DNA of 64,000 nt, taken from positions 8,648,001 to 8,712,000 of the forward strand of contig NZ_CP106793.1 in assembly GCF_025642135.1 (NCBI RefSeq), in the 5' to 3' direction. Shown here piece by piece: positions 30,730 to 39,656 of this stretch (position 1 is its first letter; each line of letters starts with the position of its first letter). This stretch comes from Streptomyces cynarae (GTDB taxonomy: Bacteria; Actinomycetota; Actinomycetes; Streptomycetales; Streptomycetaceae). The notes below the pieces were generated by a model. It was not told the origin of the DNA, searched no databases, and was given only the letters and a program-made list of their open reading frames with translations. Made by a program: the position numbers and the translations under genes.

Positions 30730-33537
30730 ATGGCTGTCCTGAGAAGAAGTACGGCACCGGGCGCCGCCGGCGTCCTGGCTCTGGCCGCTGCCCTGATCAT
30801 CGCCCCGCCAGGGCCGGCCGCTCACGCGGTCACCGCCACGACTGCCTGGCAGTCGGGCCAGTTCAACCTCGACACCCCGAACCTGGTGCGCCGCTCGAAC
30901 GTGGTGCTCGGCAGGCCCAACGGCGGACAGTCGCAGTTCATGCCGCTCGGCAACGGGACGCTGGGTGCCGCCGTCTGGGCGGCGGGTGGTTTCACCGCGC
31001 AGCTGAACCGGTCGGACACCTTGCCCGACCGCAAGTCGCCCGGATGGCTGACCATCCCGGGACTCGCCAAGCTCACCAGCGCTCCCGACTACACCGCCCA
31101 TCTGGACCTGTACGACGGCACGTTCACGGAGTCCGGCGCCGGCATGACGGCGACCGTGTACGTCCGCGCCGACAAGGACGAGTTGGTCGTCGACGTCGCC
31201 GGTGCTGACCCCAGCTCCGCGCAGACGGCCCAGTTGGCGCTGTGGTCCGGCCGCTCCCCGCAGGCCCAGGCCTCCGGCTCGACAGCCACCCTGGGTGAGA
31301 CCTGGACGGACAGCACCGAGCCCGGGCACACGGGAAACACCTACGGTTCGCTGGGCGCGATCACCGCGGGCGGCCGGAACGTCAGCGCGAGCGTGGTGGA
31401 CTCCAAGACCGTGAAGGTCTCCTTCACCCCGAATTCGGACGGCTCCTTCCGGGTCGTCGCCGCCGCCCCGCACTGGGCCGGCGGGGACGCCCAGGCCACC
31501 GCGTCCTCCCTGCTCGGGACCGACGCCGGCGCCTCCTCGTCCACACTGGAGTCGGCGCACCTGTCGTGGTGGCACTCCTTCTGGAACCGGATCGGGCTGA
31601 TCAAGTTCTCCTCATCCGACGGCAGCGCCGACTATCTGGAGAGCCTGCGGACCCTGGACCTGTACGACGCCGCGGCCGAGAGCCGGGACACCTACCCGGG
31701 CTCCCAGGCGGGCGTCGCCGACTTGTTCTCCCCGTACCAGGACACCCACAAGTGGGACCCGGCCGCCTATTGGCAGTGGAACCTCCGGATGCAGGTGCAG
31801 GCGAACCTGTCCGCGGGCGCGTTCGACCTCAACGCCCCGTACTTCCGCCTGTACCACGACAACCTGGCCACCATCCAGGCGTGGACCAAGGCGCACATGA
31901 ACAACCGCGCGGGCATCTGCGTCCCGGAGACCATGCGCTTCAACGGCGTCGGCTACGAGTACGAAACCTGGCTGTCCTCCACACCCGTGCTGTGCGACTC
32001 CTCCACGGGCGCCTACTACAACGCCCGTACGATCACCACCGGGGCCGAGGTCGGCCTGTGGGTGTGGCAGCAGTACCTGATGACCGGTGACAAGTCCTTC
32101 CTGAGCACCGACTACCCGCTGATGGCCGAGGCCGCCCGGTTCCTGCTCGCGTACTCGACCACCGGCTCGGACGGCTATTTGCACACCTACCCGTCCAACG
32201 CCCATGAGACCCAGTGGGACGTCCACGACCCCACCACCGACATCGCGGCCATGCAGGCCCTGTTCCCCGCCACCGTGCAGGCGGCACAGACCCTCGGACA
32301 GGACGCCGACCTCGTCACCCAGCTGAACGCCGCGATCCCCAAGATCCGGCCGTTCGCCCGCACCGACGCCTCGACGCAGTCGCAGTTGCTCTCCCCCTCC
32401 GACGACGCGGTCGGCAACGACGTCATCGCCGCCTCCTACGACCCGACCGCCGCCAAGCACAACACCGAGAACATCGGCCTGGAGCCGGTGTGGCCCTACA
32501 ACCTGATCGGCGACTCGGCCGGCATGTCCGACTTGGCCAAGCGCACATACACCAACCGCCCGAACAAAATGGTCAACGACTGGAGCAACGACCCGATCCA
32601 GGCCGCCCGACTCGGTCTGGGCAGTGAGGTCGCGAGCACGCTGACCGGTCTGACGGAGAAGTACCAGACGCTGCCCTCCGGTCTGGCGACCTTCTCGGGC
32701 AGCGAACCCTATGCCGAACAGCAGGGCGTGGCGTCGGCCGCGCTCGGTGAGGCGCTGGTGCAGGACTACGACGGGCTGTTGCGCATCGCCCCCGCGCTGC
32801 CGTCCGGCTGGGACGCGGACGGCACGGTGTTCATCCAGGGCGGCCACAAGGTCTCCGTCCAGGTCCACGGAGGCACGATCACCACGGTCGGCATCAACGC
32901 CGGCTCCACCGGCACCGTCAAAGTCCGCAACCCCTGGCCGGGCCGGCAGGTCGAGGTCGTCGACGGCAGTGACGAGAGCACCGTGGTGGTGGCCCCGACC
33001 ACCGACTCACAGTTCTCGGTCCCGGTCACGAACGGCCACTCCTACCTGATCCAGCAGCCGTCCGACCCCGTCAGCGCGCGCACCGTCGCCTCGGTGACCG
33101 GCACCCCGGCGGAGCAGGTGCGCACGCTCGGCTCGGTGTCGATCGGCCTGCCCGCCACGAGCAAACTGGTCAGCGTTGCTTCGGGCCGCTGCCTGGACGA
33201 CCCGGGCGGCAGCACCACGGCCGGCACCCGGGTCGACATCTACGACTGCGGCACCGGGGCGAACCAGCAGTGGACCTACACCTCGGGCAAGGCACTGACC
33301 ACCGAAGGGCTGTGCCTGGACGCCAGCGGCGGCGGAACGACACCGGGCACAAAGGTCATCCTGTGGACCTGCAAGGACAGCGCCAACCAGCAGTGGACGC
33401 CCCAACCGGACGGCACCATCCGTGGCGTCCAGTCAGGTCTGTGCCTGGACGTGACCAACGGTGCCACCGCCAACGGCACACTTATGGAGCTGTGGACCTG
33501 CACTGCCTCCGCCAACCAGCGCTGGACGACGAGCTGA
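30730..33537 (+). CDS. Secreted GH95-like glycoside hydrolase with C-terminal ricin-type lectin
   Basis: A 935-residue exported enzyme. A Sec signal peptide (R-R, hydrophobic core, cleavage probably after AHA at 33) is followed by a beta-rich N-domain with MPLGNGTLGAAVWAAGG. An (alpha/alpha) barrel with YWQWNLRMQVQANLSAGAFD, then NTENIGLEPVWPYNLIG, matches the GH95 (alpha-L-fucosidase/galactosidase-type) layout. The C-terminal about 130 residues form a ricin-B trefoil with three QxW repeats (NQQWTY, NQQWTP, NQRWTT). GAGGAAG precedes the ATG. It probably acts on plant or fungal polysaccharide side chains outside the cell. Catalytic residues were not assigned. Confidence 0.82.
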   Translation: MAVLRRSTAPGAAGVLALAAALIIAPPGPAAHAVTATTAWQSGQFNLDTPNLVRRSNVVLGRPNGGQSQFMPLGNGTLGAAVWAAGGFTAQLNRSDTLPDRKSPGWLTIPGLAKLTSAPDYTAHLDLYDGTFTESGAGMTATVYVRADKDELVVDVAGADPSSAQTAQLALWSGRSPQAQASGSTATLGETWTDSTEPGHTGNTYGSLGAITAGGRNVSASVVDSKTVKVSFTPNSDGSFRVVAAAPHWAGGDAQATASSLLGTDAGASSSTLESAHLSWWHSFWNRIGLIKFSSSDGSADYLESLRTLDLYDAAAESRDTYPGSQAGVADLFSPYQDTHKWDPAAYWQWNLRMQVQANLSAGAFDLNAPYFRLYHDNLATIQAWTKAHMNNRAGICVPETMRFNGVGYEYETWLSSTPVLCDSSTGAYYNARTITTGAEVGLWVWQQYLMTGDKSFLSTDYPLMAEAARFLLAYSTTGSDGYLHTYPSNAHETQWDVHDPTTDIAAMQALFPATVQAAQTLGQDADLVTQLNAAIPKIRPFARTDASTQSQLLSPSDDAVGNDVIAASYDPTAAKHNTENIGLEPVWPYNLIGDSAGMSDLAKRTYTNRPNKMVNDWSNDPIQAARLGLGSEVASTLTGLTEKYQTLPSGLATFSGSEPYAEQQGVASAALGEALVQDYDGLLRIAPALPSGWDADGTVFIQGGHKVSVQVHGGTITTVGINAGSTGTVKVRNPWPGRQVEVVDGSDESTVVVAPTTDSQFSVPVTNGHSYLIQQPSDPVSARTVASVTGTPAEQVRTLGSVSIGLPATSKLVSVASGRCLDDPGGSTTAGTRVDIYDCGTGANQQWTYTSGKALTTEGLCLDASGGGTTPGTKVILWTCKDSANQQWTPQPDGTIRGVQSGLCLDVTNGATANGTLMELWTCTASANQRWTTS

Positions 33538-33561
33538 ACCACATGAGCTGACGAGCCGCCC

Positions 33562-33601
33562 GAGGGCCGGCGCCGCCAACCAGCCTGCGGGGTCGGCCCT
33601 C
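33562..33601. terminator. Hairpin between convergent genes
   Basis: GAGGGCCG pairs with CGGCCCTC across 24 bases. It lies 25 bp after the GH95-like stop and 67 bp beyond the TetR stop on the other strand. Confidence 0.5.
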
Positions 33602-33667
33602 TGCCGCACGGGGCGATGGGGCGGGCCGGGTGCGTGCTGGACACCGCCGCCGTATTGACTGCCTCCG

Positions 33668-34276
33668 TCAGGTGCGGGCGGGGCGGGGATCGGCGACAAG
33701 GGCGAGGGCGGCTTGCCGGAAGGAGTCGGCTGCTTTCTTCGGGTCGCCCAGGTAACCGCCCACCATCGCCCCGTCGCGCAGGGCGACCAGGGTGTCGGCA
33801 GTATGCTCCGGCACCGGGTGGTCACCGAGGCGGAGGATTTCGGCGATGGCCTCCCGGAACCAACTGCGGTGCTCGAGCACGGCCTGATGGACGGGGCTCT
33901 GTTTGTCCGGATACTCGGCTGCGGCGTTGATGAAGGGGCAGCCACGGAATCCCGGGCCGCATATCTCCGCGCCGATACCCCCGAGCATCAAGTTCAGGGC
34001 ATCCGCCGCGGTGGCTGCCTCGGCCGTGACCTCCGCCACGCGGCCGCGGATGCGCTGATCCTCGGCCTGCAGGTACGCACGGACCAGGTCTTCCTTGCTG
34101 GGGAAGTGGCGGTAGAAGGTGGCTCGCGTTACCTGGGCCTCCTCCACGACCCGGTCCACACCTACGGAGCGGATCCCCTCTGTGTAGAACAGCCGGGCGG
34201 CAGTGGCGAGCAGCCGCTCGCGTGGGACGGACCGTGGGGTCGTCTTCCGGTGGTTGCTCTCGGCTGGCACGTTCAT
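33668..34276 (-). CDS. TetR/AcrR family transcriptional regulator
   Basis: A 202-residue regulator. The helix-turn-helix is RLLATAARLFYTEGIRSVGVDRVVEEAQVTRATFYRHFPSKEDLV (about 20-65). The ligand domain contains GFRGCPFINAAAEYPD, typical of the subfamily that responds to small electrophiles or esters. It is the last of three leftward genes, after two alpha/beta hydrolases, with a 118-bp gap. It may be co-transcribed with and control them, or be independent. Confidence 0.9.
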   Translation of the reverse strand: MNVPAESNHRKTTPRSVPRERLLATAARLFYTEGIRSVGVDRVVEEAQVTRATFYRHFPSKEDLVRAYLQAEDQRIRGRVAEVTAEAATAADALNLMLGGIGAEICGPGFRGCPFINAAAEYPDKQSPVHQAVLEHRSWFREAIAEILRLGDHPVPEHTADTLVALRDGAMVGGYLGDPKKAADSFRQAALALVADPRPART

Positions 34277-34394
34277 ATCCTACCGGCCACCTTTCCGGGG
34301 CGATCATGTTACGGCGGCGCACCGAGCGACGGCGCCCCGGCCTTCGGAAGGGCGGACTTGCCGCCCGTTCCTGGGAGACCGAGGAAGCGCGGGA

Positions 34395-35240
34395 TCAGCG
34401 GCCGACGCTGTGGGCGGCGTTCAGAATCACCTTCGAGACGGCGTTCGGATTGGTGAGCAGGACGTCGTGGGGAGCGTTGACGCCGCTGGTGTGGGCGTGC
34501 GCCCGAGCGGCCATGTAACGCTGCGCGGCCGACGGGATCACGTGGTCGTCGTTCGCCACCAGGTACCACGACGGCGTGGTCCGCCATGCCGGAGTCCCGG
34601 AGGGCTCGCTCAGCGCCTCGGCGGTGACTGGGCGCTGGGCGGCGGCGAGCACCGCCGCCTCGCCGGCGCTGACCCGGTCGCTGAGGAAGACGTCCCGGAA
34701 CTTGTCAGGCTTCAGGTACAGGTCGACCTGCGTCGTGCCGCCCTCGGTGTAGGGCACGGCGTTCAGAGCGGTGGGGACCGGCGCCTTGGGGTCGTCCGTG
34801 ATGCGGGTGCCCGGGAACTTCGTCACCAGCTGGAAGGCGGTCTCGCCCTTGGCGGGTGCGAGGGCGGCGATGTAGACCAGGGCCCGGACATCGGAGTTGC
34901 CCGCGGCAGCCTCCGAGATCACGGATCCGCCGTAGGAGTGGCCGACCAGGACGATGGGGCCGCTGATGGTCTTCAGGTAGGCGGCGAGGTAGTTCGCATC
35001 GCCCGAGAGGCTGCGCAGCGGGTTGGCGGGGGCGACCACCCGGTAGCCGTCGTGCTGAAGCTGCTTGGTGACGGAGCTCCAGCTGGAGGAGTCCGCCAGC
35101 GCGCCATGGACCAGGACCACGGTCGGCTTCTGGTGCTGCACGGCGGGGGACGACGCCTGGGCGGACTGGACGAGGGCCGCAGCGGTGGCGAGGCCGGCCA
35201 CGGCGGTCACGGCGGCTATGGACAAGGATCGACGATGCAT
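34395..35240 (-). CDS. Exported alpha/beta hydrolase
   Basis: A 281-residue protein with a Sec signal peptide of about 29 residues (basic start, hydrophobic core, AQA-S). The hydrolase fold has VVLVHGALADSSSW (oxyanion HG), the nucleophile VGHSYGGSV, and NDDHVIP and SGVNAPHDVLL supplying acid and His. It resembles the esterase family often labelled salicylate esterase or AB-hydrolase 6. It follows a cytosolic hydrolase by 66 bp on the same strand, which suggests a common transcript and possibly related substrates. Confidence 0.9.
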   Translation of the reverse strand: MHRRSLSIAAVTAVAGLATAAALVQSAQASSPAVQHQKPTVVLVHGALADSSSWSSVTKQLQHDGYRVVAPANPLRSLSGDANYLAAYLKTISGPIVLVGHSYGGSVISEAAAGNSDVRALVYIAALAPAKGETAFQLVTKFPGTRITDDPKAPVPTALNAVPYTEGGTTQVDLYLKPDKFRDVFLSDRVSAGEAAVLAAAQRPVTAEALSEPSGTPAWRTTPSWYLVANDDHVIPSAAQRYMAARAHAHTSGVNAPHDVLLTNPNAVSKVILNAAHSVGR

Positions 35241-35306
35241 GGCTCTGCTTTGCTCTGGGGGAGGAGGGACATGGTGAGTGGGTGCCGCCCGAGGGCGAGC
35301 GCCGGC

Positions 35307-36128
35307 CTAGCGTCGGGTCAGGGACTGGTCGGCGGCCCATGCGAGAGCGAAGTCGGCGACTTCCTCCCACCCGCTCTGGCCGACGATGAAGTGCGAGCGG
35401 CCGGGGAACTCCCGGTAGTCGGTGGTCGCCGAGGACTTGCGGTAGAGGCGAACGTTGGCCTCGTTGACCTTCGGCGGCACGATGTGGTCGGAGCCGCCCG
35501 CGATGAACAGCAGCGGTGCGCGGTCCGGATTGCGGGGATCGAGGCGCGTGGCCGCGTTGGGATTGAAGTTCGCGAAGGCGCCCTGGAACAGCACCCGCGC
35601 CGACCCCGGGACGTGGTAGCGCTCGTAGGCGGCCCGTGCTTCCTGCTCGCTGAGCGTGTTGGCGAACGCGTAGCGGAACTGCGGGAACGTCAGGCCGACG
35701 GCCTTGTTGCGGTTGGCCGGGTTGCGCAGTAGCGGCCAGGCCGAGCGAAGCGTGGACAGCGGGAGCGGCAGGACGCCCTTGACCCCGGCGGAGTCGATGG
35801 CCACGCCCGCGGCACCCAGCCCGCGGTCGAGCAGGAGCTGGACGATCGCTCCACCGAAGGAGTGTCCGATCAGGATGGGCGGCCGGTCCAGGGTCCGGAT
35901 CACCTGCTCGTACTGGTCCACGATTTCTCGCAGGCCGACACCTGCGATCGGTGAAGGATCTGCTCGGAGGTCCTCGACCTCCTTCTCGACCCCGGGCCAC
36001 GCCGGAGCGATCACCTGGAGGCCCTGGGCGCTGTAGCGCTCCACCCAGTGCTCCCAGCTGCGCGGGGTCATCCAAAGGCCGTGGACGAGGACGATCGCGG
36101 GCACGTCGTGCTCGTGGGTGAATGTCAT
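35307..36128 (-). CDS. Cytosolic alpha/beta hydrolase
   Basis: A 273-residue protein. GGAG lies six bases before the ATG chosen, and a 16-codon longer frame lacks such a site. It has IVLVHGLWMTPRSWEHW at the N-terminus, the nucleophile IGHSFGGAI, acid in IAGGSDHIVPP and His in PGRSHFIVGQ. The lid is larger than in its downstream neighbour. It is the first gene of the leftward hydrolase-hydrolase-TetR set. Substrate unknown. Confidence 0.9.
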   Translation of the reverse strand: MTFTHEHDVPAIVLVHGLWMTPRSWEHWVERYSAQGLQVIAPAWPGVEKEVEDLRADPSPIAGVGLREIVDQYEQVIRTLDRPPILIGHSFGGAIVQLLLDRGLGAAGVAIDSAGVKGVLPLPLSTLRSAWPLLRNPANRNKAVGLTFPQFRYAFANTLSEQEARAAYERYHVPGSARVLFQGAFANFNPNAATRLDPRNPDRAPLLFIAGGSDHIVPPKVNEANVRLYRKSSATTDYREFPGRSHFIVGQSGWEEVADFALAWAADQSLTRR

Positions 36129-36439
36129 GCCGGCTCCGGGAGAGAGAACGTTCTTTCTACCAGCGAGGCTAAGCACGTCCGACAGTCGAAGTCAAGCGAT
36201 GCAGGAGCGCAGTCGTGAACGCAGGTCGACCGGGTGACCAGCGCGTCAGCAAAAAATCCGGAGCCCTTCCTGGCCGACAGAGCGGAATGCCGCGCGCTTT
36301 CGTGAAGGCGGTCGATCGACGGGAGACGCCGCCCGGACTCGGAGCCACCAGCAGGTGGCTCCGCCGGCCGAGCGCGTCGCGAGCAGGTCGCGGCCGGCGC
36401 AGCCGCGGTCGGCCACCGTCGATTTCAATACCGGCCCGA
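36129..36439. other. Intergenic region with hairpin
   Basis: A stretch of 311 bp downstream of the phosphatase gene and upstream of the hydrolase gene, both leftward. It contains the promoter of the hydrolase operon and the phosphatase terminator listed next. No gene is seen. Confidence 0.4.
36340..36363 (-). terminator. Stem-loop after the SpoIIE phosphatase gene
   Basis: CGGAGCCACC-AGCA-GGTGGCTCCG forms a perfect ten-base stem with a tetraloop. It lies 77 bp beyond the phosphatase stop on the minus strand, a likely terminator. Confidence 0.6.
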
Positions 36440-37702
36440 TCAGGACGGTCGGGTTATTCCGTTCAGGCGGACGACGACCATGGCGATGTCGTCCTTGGCG
36501 CCGCCGGTGAGGTCGAGGCGGGCGAGGAGGGCGTCGGCGAGGTGCTCCGCGCCGAAATCGGTGCAGGTGGCGAGCGTGGAGGTCAGGCGGGTCAGGCCTG
36601 CGTCGATGTCCTCACCGCGGCGTTCGATCAGGCCGTCGGTGTAGAGGATGAGGGTGTCGCCGGGAGCGTAGGTCGTGGTGGCCTGGGGGCGGGGGACGTG
36701 TTCGGGGCGGGCACCCAGCGGTGGGTCGGTCGCCTGGTCGAGCAGCTCGAAGGTGCCGTCCGGGTGCAGCAGGACGGGCGGAGGGTGGCCGGCGCTGCTG
36801 TAGATGAGCAGATGGCTGTGGCGGTCGACGACGACCTGGACGGCGGTGGCGGCCATTGCTCCGTCGATAGAGCGCGCGTACAGCCCCAGGACCTCCAGGG
36901 CCTGTGCAGGACCGTGGACGGTGCGGATGGCGGCACTCAGCGCGCTGCGGAGCATTCCCATGACGGTGGCGGCCATCAGCCCATGGCCGACCACATCACC
37001 GACCGCCACAGTGAAGCGGTCCCCGGGCAGGTCGACCGCGTCGTACCAGTCGCCGCACACATTCAGTGACCCGGCCGCCGGCAGGTACCGCACGGCGACG
37101 TCCGGGTGCCGGGCCAGATCCGGGGAGTGGAGCATGGCTTCTTGCAGGGCGACGGCGATGCGCCGTTCACGGGCGTGGGCCTGCCGCAGTTCCTCGTTGA
37201 GCCGCTGCAGTTGCCGCGCCCGGGCGTACAGCTCGGCTTCCATGGCCGCTTCCCGGCCGGGGCTGACCGACGGCAGGTGCGCCGTGCGGCGGGCGCGGAC
37301 GACATCGGTCATGTCCTCGGACCGGTGGATGATCCAGGCGACCTTTCCGTCCGGGCCGAGGACGGGCACGTTGATCGCGGTCCACCATCGCTCCTTGAAC
37401 ACCTCGGGGTTGTCGGCGACCGGGATGTCGTACTTCTGCAACGCCATGTGATCGGTCTGGCCCGAGGACAGGACACGGTGCAGTGAGGCTTTCAGCGTCG
37501 CCACCCCGTCGGCTTCCGGGTCGGCCGGGTTGTCCGGGAAGGTGTCGAAGAGGTACTGCCCGAGCAGCTCCACCCGGCTCCGTCCGGTCACCTCGCAGAA
37601 GGCCGGGTTGGCGTCGGCGATCACCAGGTCCGTGCCGAGCACCAGGCACGGGCTCGGGAGGGCGGTGAACACCGCCGTGTAGTCGATCTCCGGTGCCGCC
37701 AC
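36440..37702 (-). CDS. PAS-domain PP2C (SpoIIE-type) phosphatase
   Basis: A 420-residue cytosolic signalling phosphatase. The PAS domain (about 8-135) has LPSPCLVLGTDLVIADANPA and WTAINVPVLGPDGKVAWIIH. A coiled-coil linker (about 155-190, ELYARARQLQRLNEELRQAH) follows, then the SpoIIE phosphatase domain (about 195-415) with NVCGDWYDAVDLPGDRFTV, VGDVVGHGLMAATVM, YSSAGHPPPVLL and LILYTDGLIERR. Metal-binding Asp residues (GDWYD, GDVVGHG, TDGL, KDDIA) are all present, so it should be active, probably on an anti-sigma antagonist. AGGGAAAG precedes the GTG. A second SpoIIE gene nearby is destroyed. Confidence 0.93.
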   Translation of the reverse strand: MAAPEIDYTAVFTALPSPCLVLGTDLVIADANPAFCEVTGRSRVELLGQYLFDTFPDNPADPEADGVATLKASLHRVLSSGQTDHMALQKYDIPVADNPEVFKERWWTAINVPVLGPDGKVAWIIHRSEDMTDVVRARRTAHLPSVSPGREAAMEAELYARARQLQRLNEELRQAHARERRIAVALQEAMLHSPDLARHPDVAVRYLPAAGSLNVCGDWYDAVDLPGDRFTVAVGDVVGHGLMAATVMGMLRSALSAAIRTVHGPAQALEVLGLYARSIDGAMAATAVQVVVDRHSHLLIYSSAGHPPPVLLHPDGTFELLDQATDPPLGARPEHVPRPQATTTYAPGDTLILYTDGLIERRGEDIDAGLTRLTSTLATCTDFGAEHLADALLARLDLTGGAKDDIAMVVVRLNGITRPS

Positions 37703-38047
37703 GCGCTTTCCCTGTGAGTTGCTCCTTCTTCAATTTACGAAATGCCCGGCCCCCGCGCCTGCCGGGCGTACTCATGGGCAGTGGGTGGCGGCTGTGTACG
37801 CTCATCCGGCGCGTGATCGGAATCTCCCTCGTTGTGGTCTGTGGTGACGGGAGTGAACGACGGCTCAGGCCCACGGTGACGCGCTCGCCCCGCCCCACGA
37901 CGTGGGCCGGCCCTTCTACGGGAGCGCCCGAATCGGCTGCACGCTGCGCATCCGGACCGAAGCCGACATCGCCCGACGCCCGGGATCCCGGCGGGGCGCG
38001 GGCGGACCTGGCAACTCCACGCCGGCGGCGGAACGTAAGCTGCCGCC
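37703..38047. other. Divergent promoter region
   Basis: A stretch of 345 bp between the leftward phosphatase and the rightward carbonic anhydrase. It includes a short AT-richer tract (around 37727-37742). No gene or clear operator is seen. Confidence 0.35.
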
Positions 38048-38689
38048 ATGACCGAGATCCAGGCCGTAACGCCCCATGAAGCCTTCGAGCTGCTGCTGGC
38101 CGGTAACCAGCGGTTCGTCGCGGGTGCCCCGGAGCACCCGAACCAGGACGCCACCCGCCGCACTGAGGTGGCTCCGTCCCAGCGGCCGTTCGCCGTGCTG
38201 TTCGGGTGCTCCGACTCCCGCCTGGCCGCAGAGATCATCTTCGATCGCGGTCTGGGCGATCTCTTCGTGGTGCGCACCGCCGGCCACGTCATGGGCCCGG
38301 AAGTGATCGGCAGCATCGAGTACGGCGTCGACGTGCTGGACTGCCCGTTGGTCGTGGTCCTCGGTCACGACTCGTGCGGCGCGGTCGGCGCGGCGTGCGC
38401 CGCGCTGGAGGACGGCATGGCGCCGGCCGGTTACATTCGGGACGTCGTTGAGCGAGTCACTCCCAGCGTGCTGGCAGCCAGGGCCGCCGGACGCATGAGG
38501 GCCGACGAGATCCTCGCCGAGCACATAAGGCACACCGTCGACCTGCTGCTGGACCGCTCCCGCCTCTTGGCCGAGCGGGTCGGCGCCGGTGAGGCCGCCG
38601 TCGTGGGCCTGTGCTACAGCCTGGCCGACGGCACCGCACGCCTCGTCGCGGCCCGCGGCCTGGACACGCCCGTCGCCTCGGCGCCGTAA
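38048..38689 (+). CDS. Beta-class carbonic anhydrase
   Basis: A 213-residue zinc enzyme interconverting CO2 and bicarbonate. Zinc ligands are Cys54 (CSDSR), His107 and Cys110 (GHDSCGAV), with the Asp56-Arg58 dyad of the active site. TAGHVMGPEVIGSIEYGV follows as in plant-type beta-CAs. The start is fixed by the family N-terminus (ALLAGNQRFV-like LLLAGNQRFVAG). It is soluble, without a signal peptide or SulP fusion, and is a single gene. Confidence 0.94.
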   Translation: MTEIQAVTPHEAFELLLAGNQRFVAGAPEHPNQDATRRTEVAPSQRPFAVLFGCSDSRLAAEIIFDRGLGDLFVVRTAGHVMGPEVIGSIEYGVDVLDCPLVVVLGHDSCGAVGAACAALEDGMAPAGYIRDVVERVTPSVLAARAAGRMRADEILAEHIRHTVDLLLDRSRLLAERVGAGEAAVVGLCYSLADGTARLVAARGLDTPVASAP

Positions 38690-38710
38690 GGATCAGGCAA
38701 GGTCACGAGC

Positions 38711-38920
38711 TTGCAGCGGTGGCCGCTGAGCACTTCGCCGACCCTGTCCGGCGCCACGGTCGCACACGGCGTGGGCGATGTCGTCGGACACGGCGTCCGA
38801 GCCTCGGCCACCATGAGGCGCCTCCCTACCGCTGTCCTCACACTCGCTGAGGTCGACGATCCGCCCGACGAGCTGCTCACGCAGCTTGACAACCTCGTCC
38901 TGCGCCTCGACCGCGCGGCG
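38711..38920 (+). pseudogene. SpoIIE-type phosphatase fragment (central part, plus strand)
   Basis: The frame reads LSGATVAHGVGDVVGHGVRA then SATMRRLPTAVLTLAEVDDP and PDELLTQLDNLVLRLD. This is the PP2C metal-binding motif GDVVGHG and the following helices. Coding stops making sense near 38920. The C-terminal part of the same domain type starts at once on the opposite strand, so the gene has been broken and partly inverted. Confidence 0.7.
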
Positions 38921-38923
38921 GGC

Positions 38924-39040
38924 CCGGCCTCCCACGAGCCCGACGCCCACGTCCCGGTCGGCGGTCTCGACGAGGCCGTCGGCGAACAGGGCGATCAGGC
39001 TGCCTTCGAGAGCGGGTGTCGGCACCGTTGCGCCGGACTT
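38924..39040 (-). pseudogene. SpoIIE-type phosphatase fragment (C-terminal part, minus strand)
   Basis: The minus-strand frame reads GATVPTPALEGSLIALFADG then LVETADRDVGVGLVG. This matches the PEGSLLALYTDGLVExRDRDIDxGL segment that ends SpoIIE domains. It abuts the plus-strand fragment of the central domain with a gap of only 3 bp. The middle (AGHPPP region) is missing. Confidence 0.6.
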
Positions 39041-39209
39041 CCTGAAAGACGGCCCCGGCCAGCCGGTCATCGGCCACACGGGGCACTTTCCCCGATGACG
39101 TCTTCGGCGCCCGTTCCGTGAACGGAAGCGGTAGGCCGTCCGCGAATGGCGCCTGGGCGGCTGCGATCGGAGATATCTAGGCTGACACTGATACGGAAGG
39201 GGCGGTGCC

Positions 39210-39583
39210 ATGGATGCCGAGTCCCGGATCAGAGCCGCGATCGAGGAGCATTGGCGGGCTTCGGAACGAGGAGACATCGAGTCCGAGCATGCGATCTACG
39301 CTGCGGACGCGATGCTGGACTATCCGCAGTCGGATGAGCGTTTCCGGGGCCGCGAGACGATCGCGGCGCAACGCGGCGGGCACCCGGCCGACCGGCAGCG
39401 ATATGGGTGAGCGAATGCGTCATCATTTACGACGGTGCGCCTTCGTACTCGGTGAGCGTCATGGAATTCGCCGGCCAGCAGGTCGTGCACGAGACGCAGT
39501 ACTTCGCCGGTCCTTTCGGCGCGCCCGCGTGGCGGGCCGCGCTGGCAGAGTCGATGCCGGGGCGGACTGTCCGGGAGACCTGA
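39210..39583 (+). pseudogene. NTF2-like (SnoaL) protein gene, internally deleted
   Basis: The first 66 codons read MDAESRIRAAIEEHWRASER then GDIESEHAIYAADAMLDYPQ and stop just after GGHPADR. A second frame then gives VSECVIIYDGAPSYSVSVME, FAGQQVVHETQYFAGPFGAP and AWRAALAESMPG to a stop. Together they make a typical nuclear-transport-factor-2-like protein lacking about 15 residues at a frame change, so the gene is inactive as read. A sequencing error alone would not explain the missing strand. Confidence 0.75.
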
Positions 39584-39656
39584 TTCGGCCTTGTCCGGCA
39601 CGGTCGGCCTGTCGGGTTTCGGCGATTGCCTGAGCTCGCCGAATACTCACAATGCG

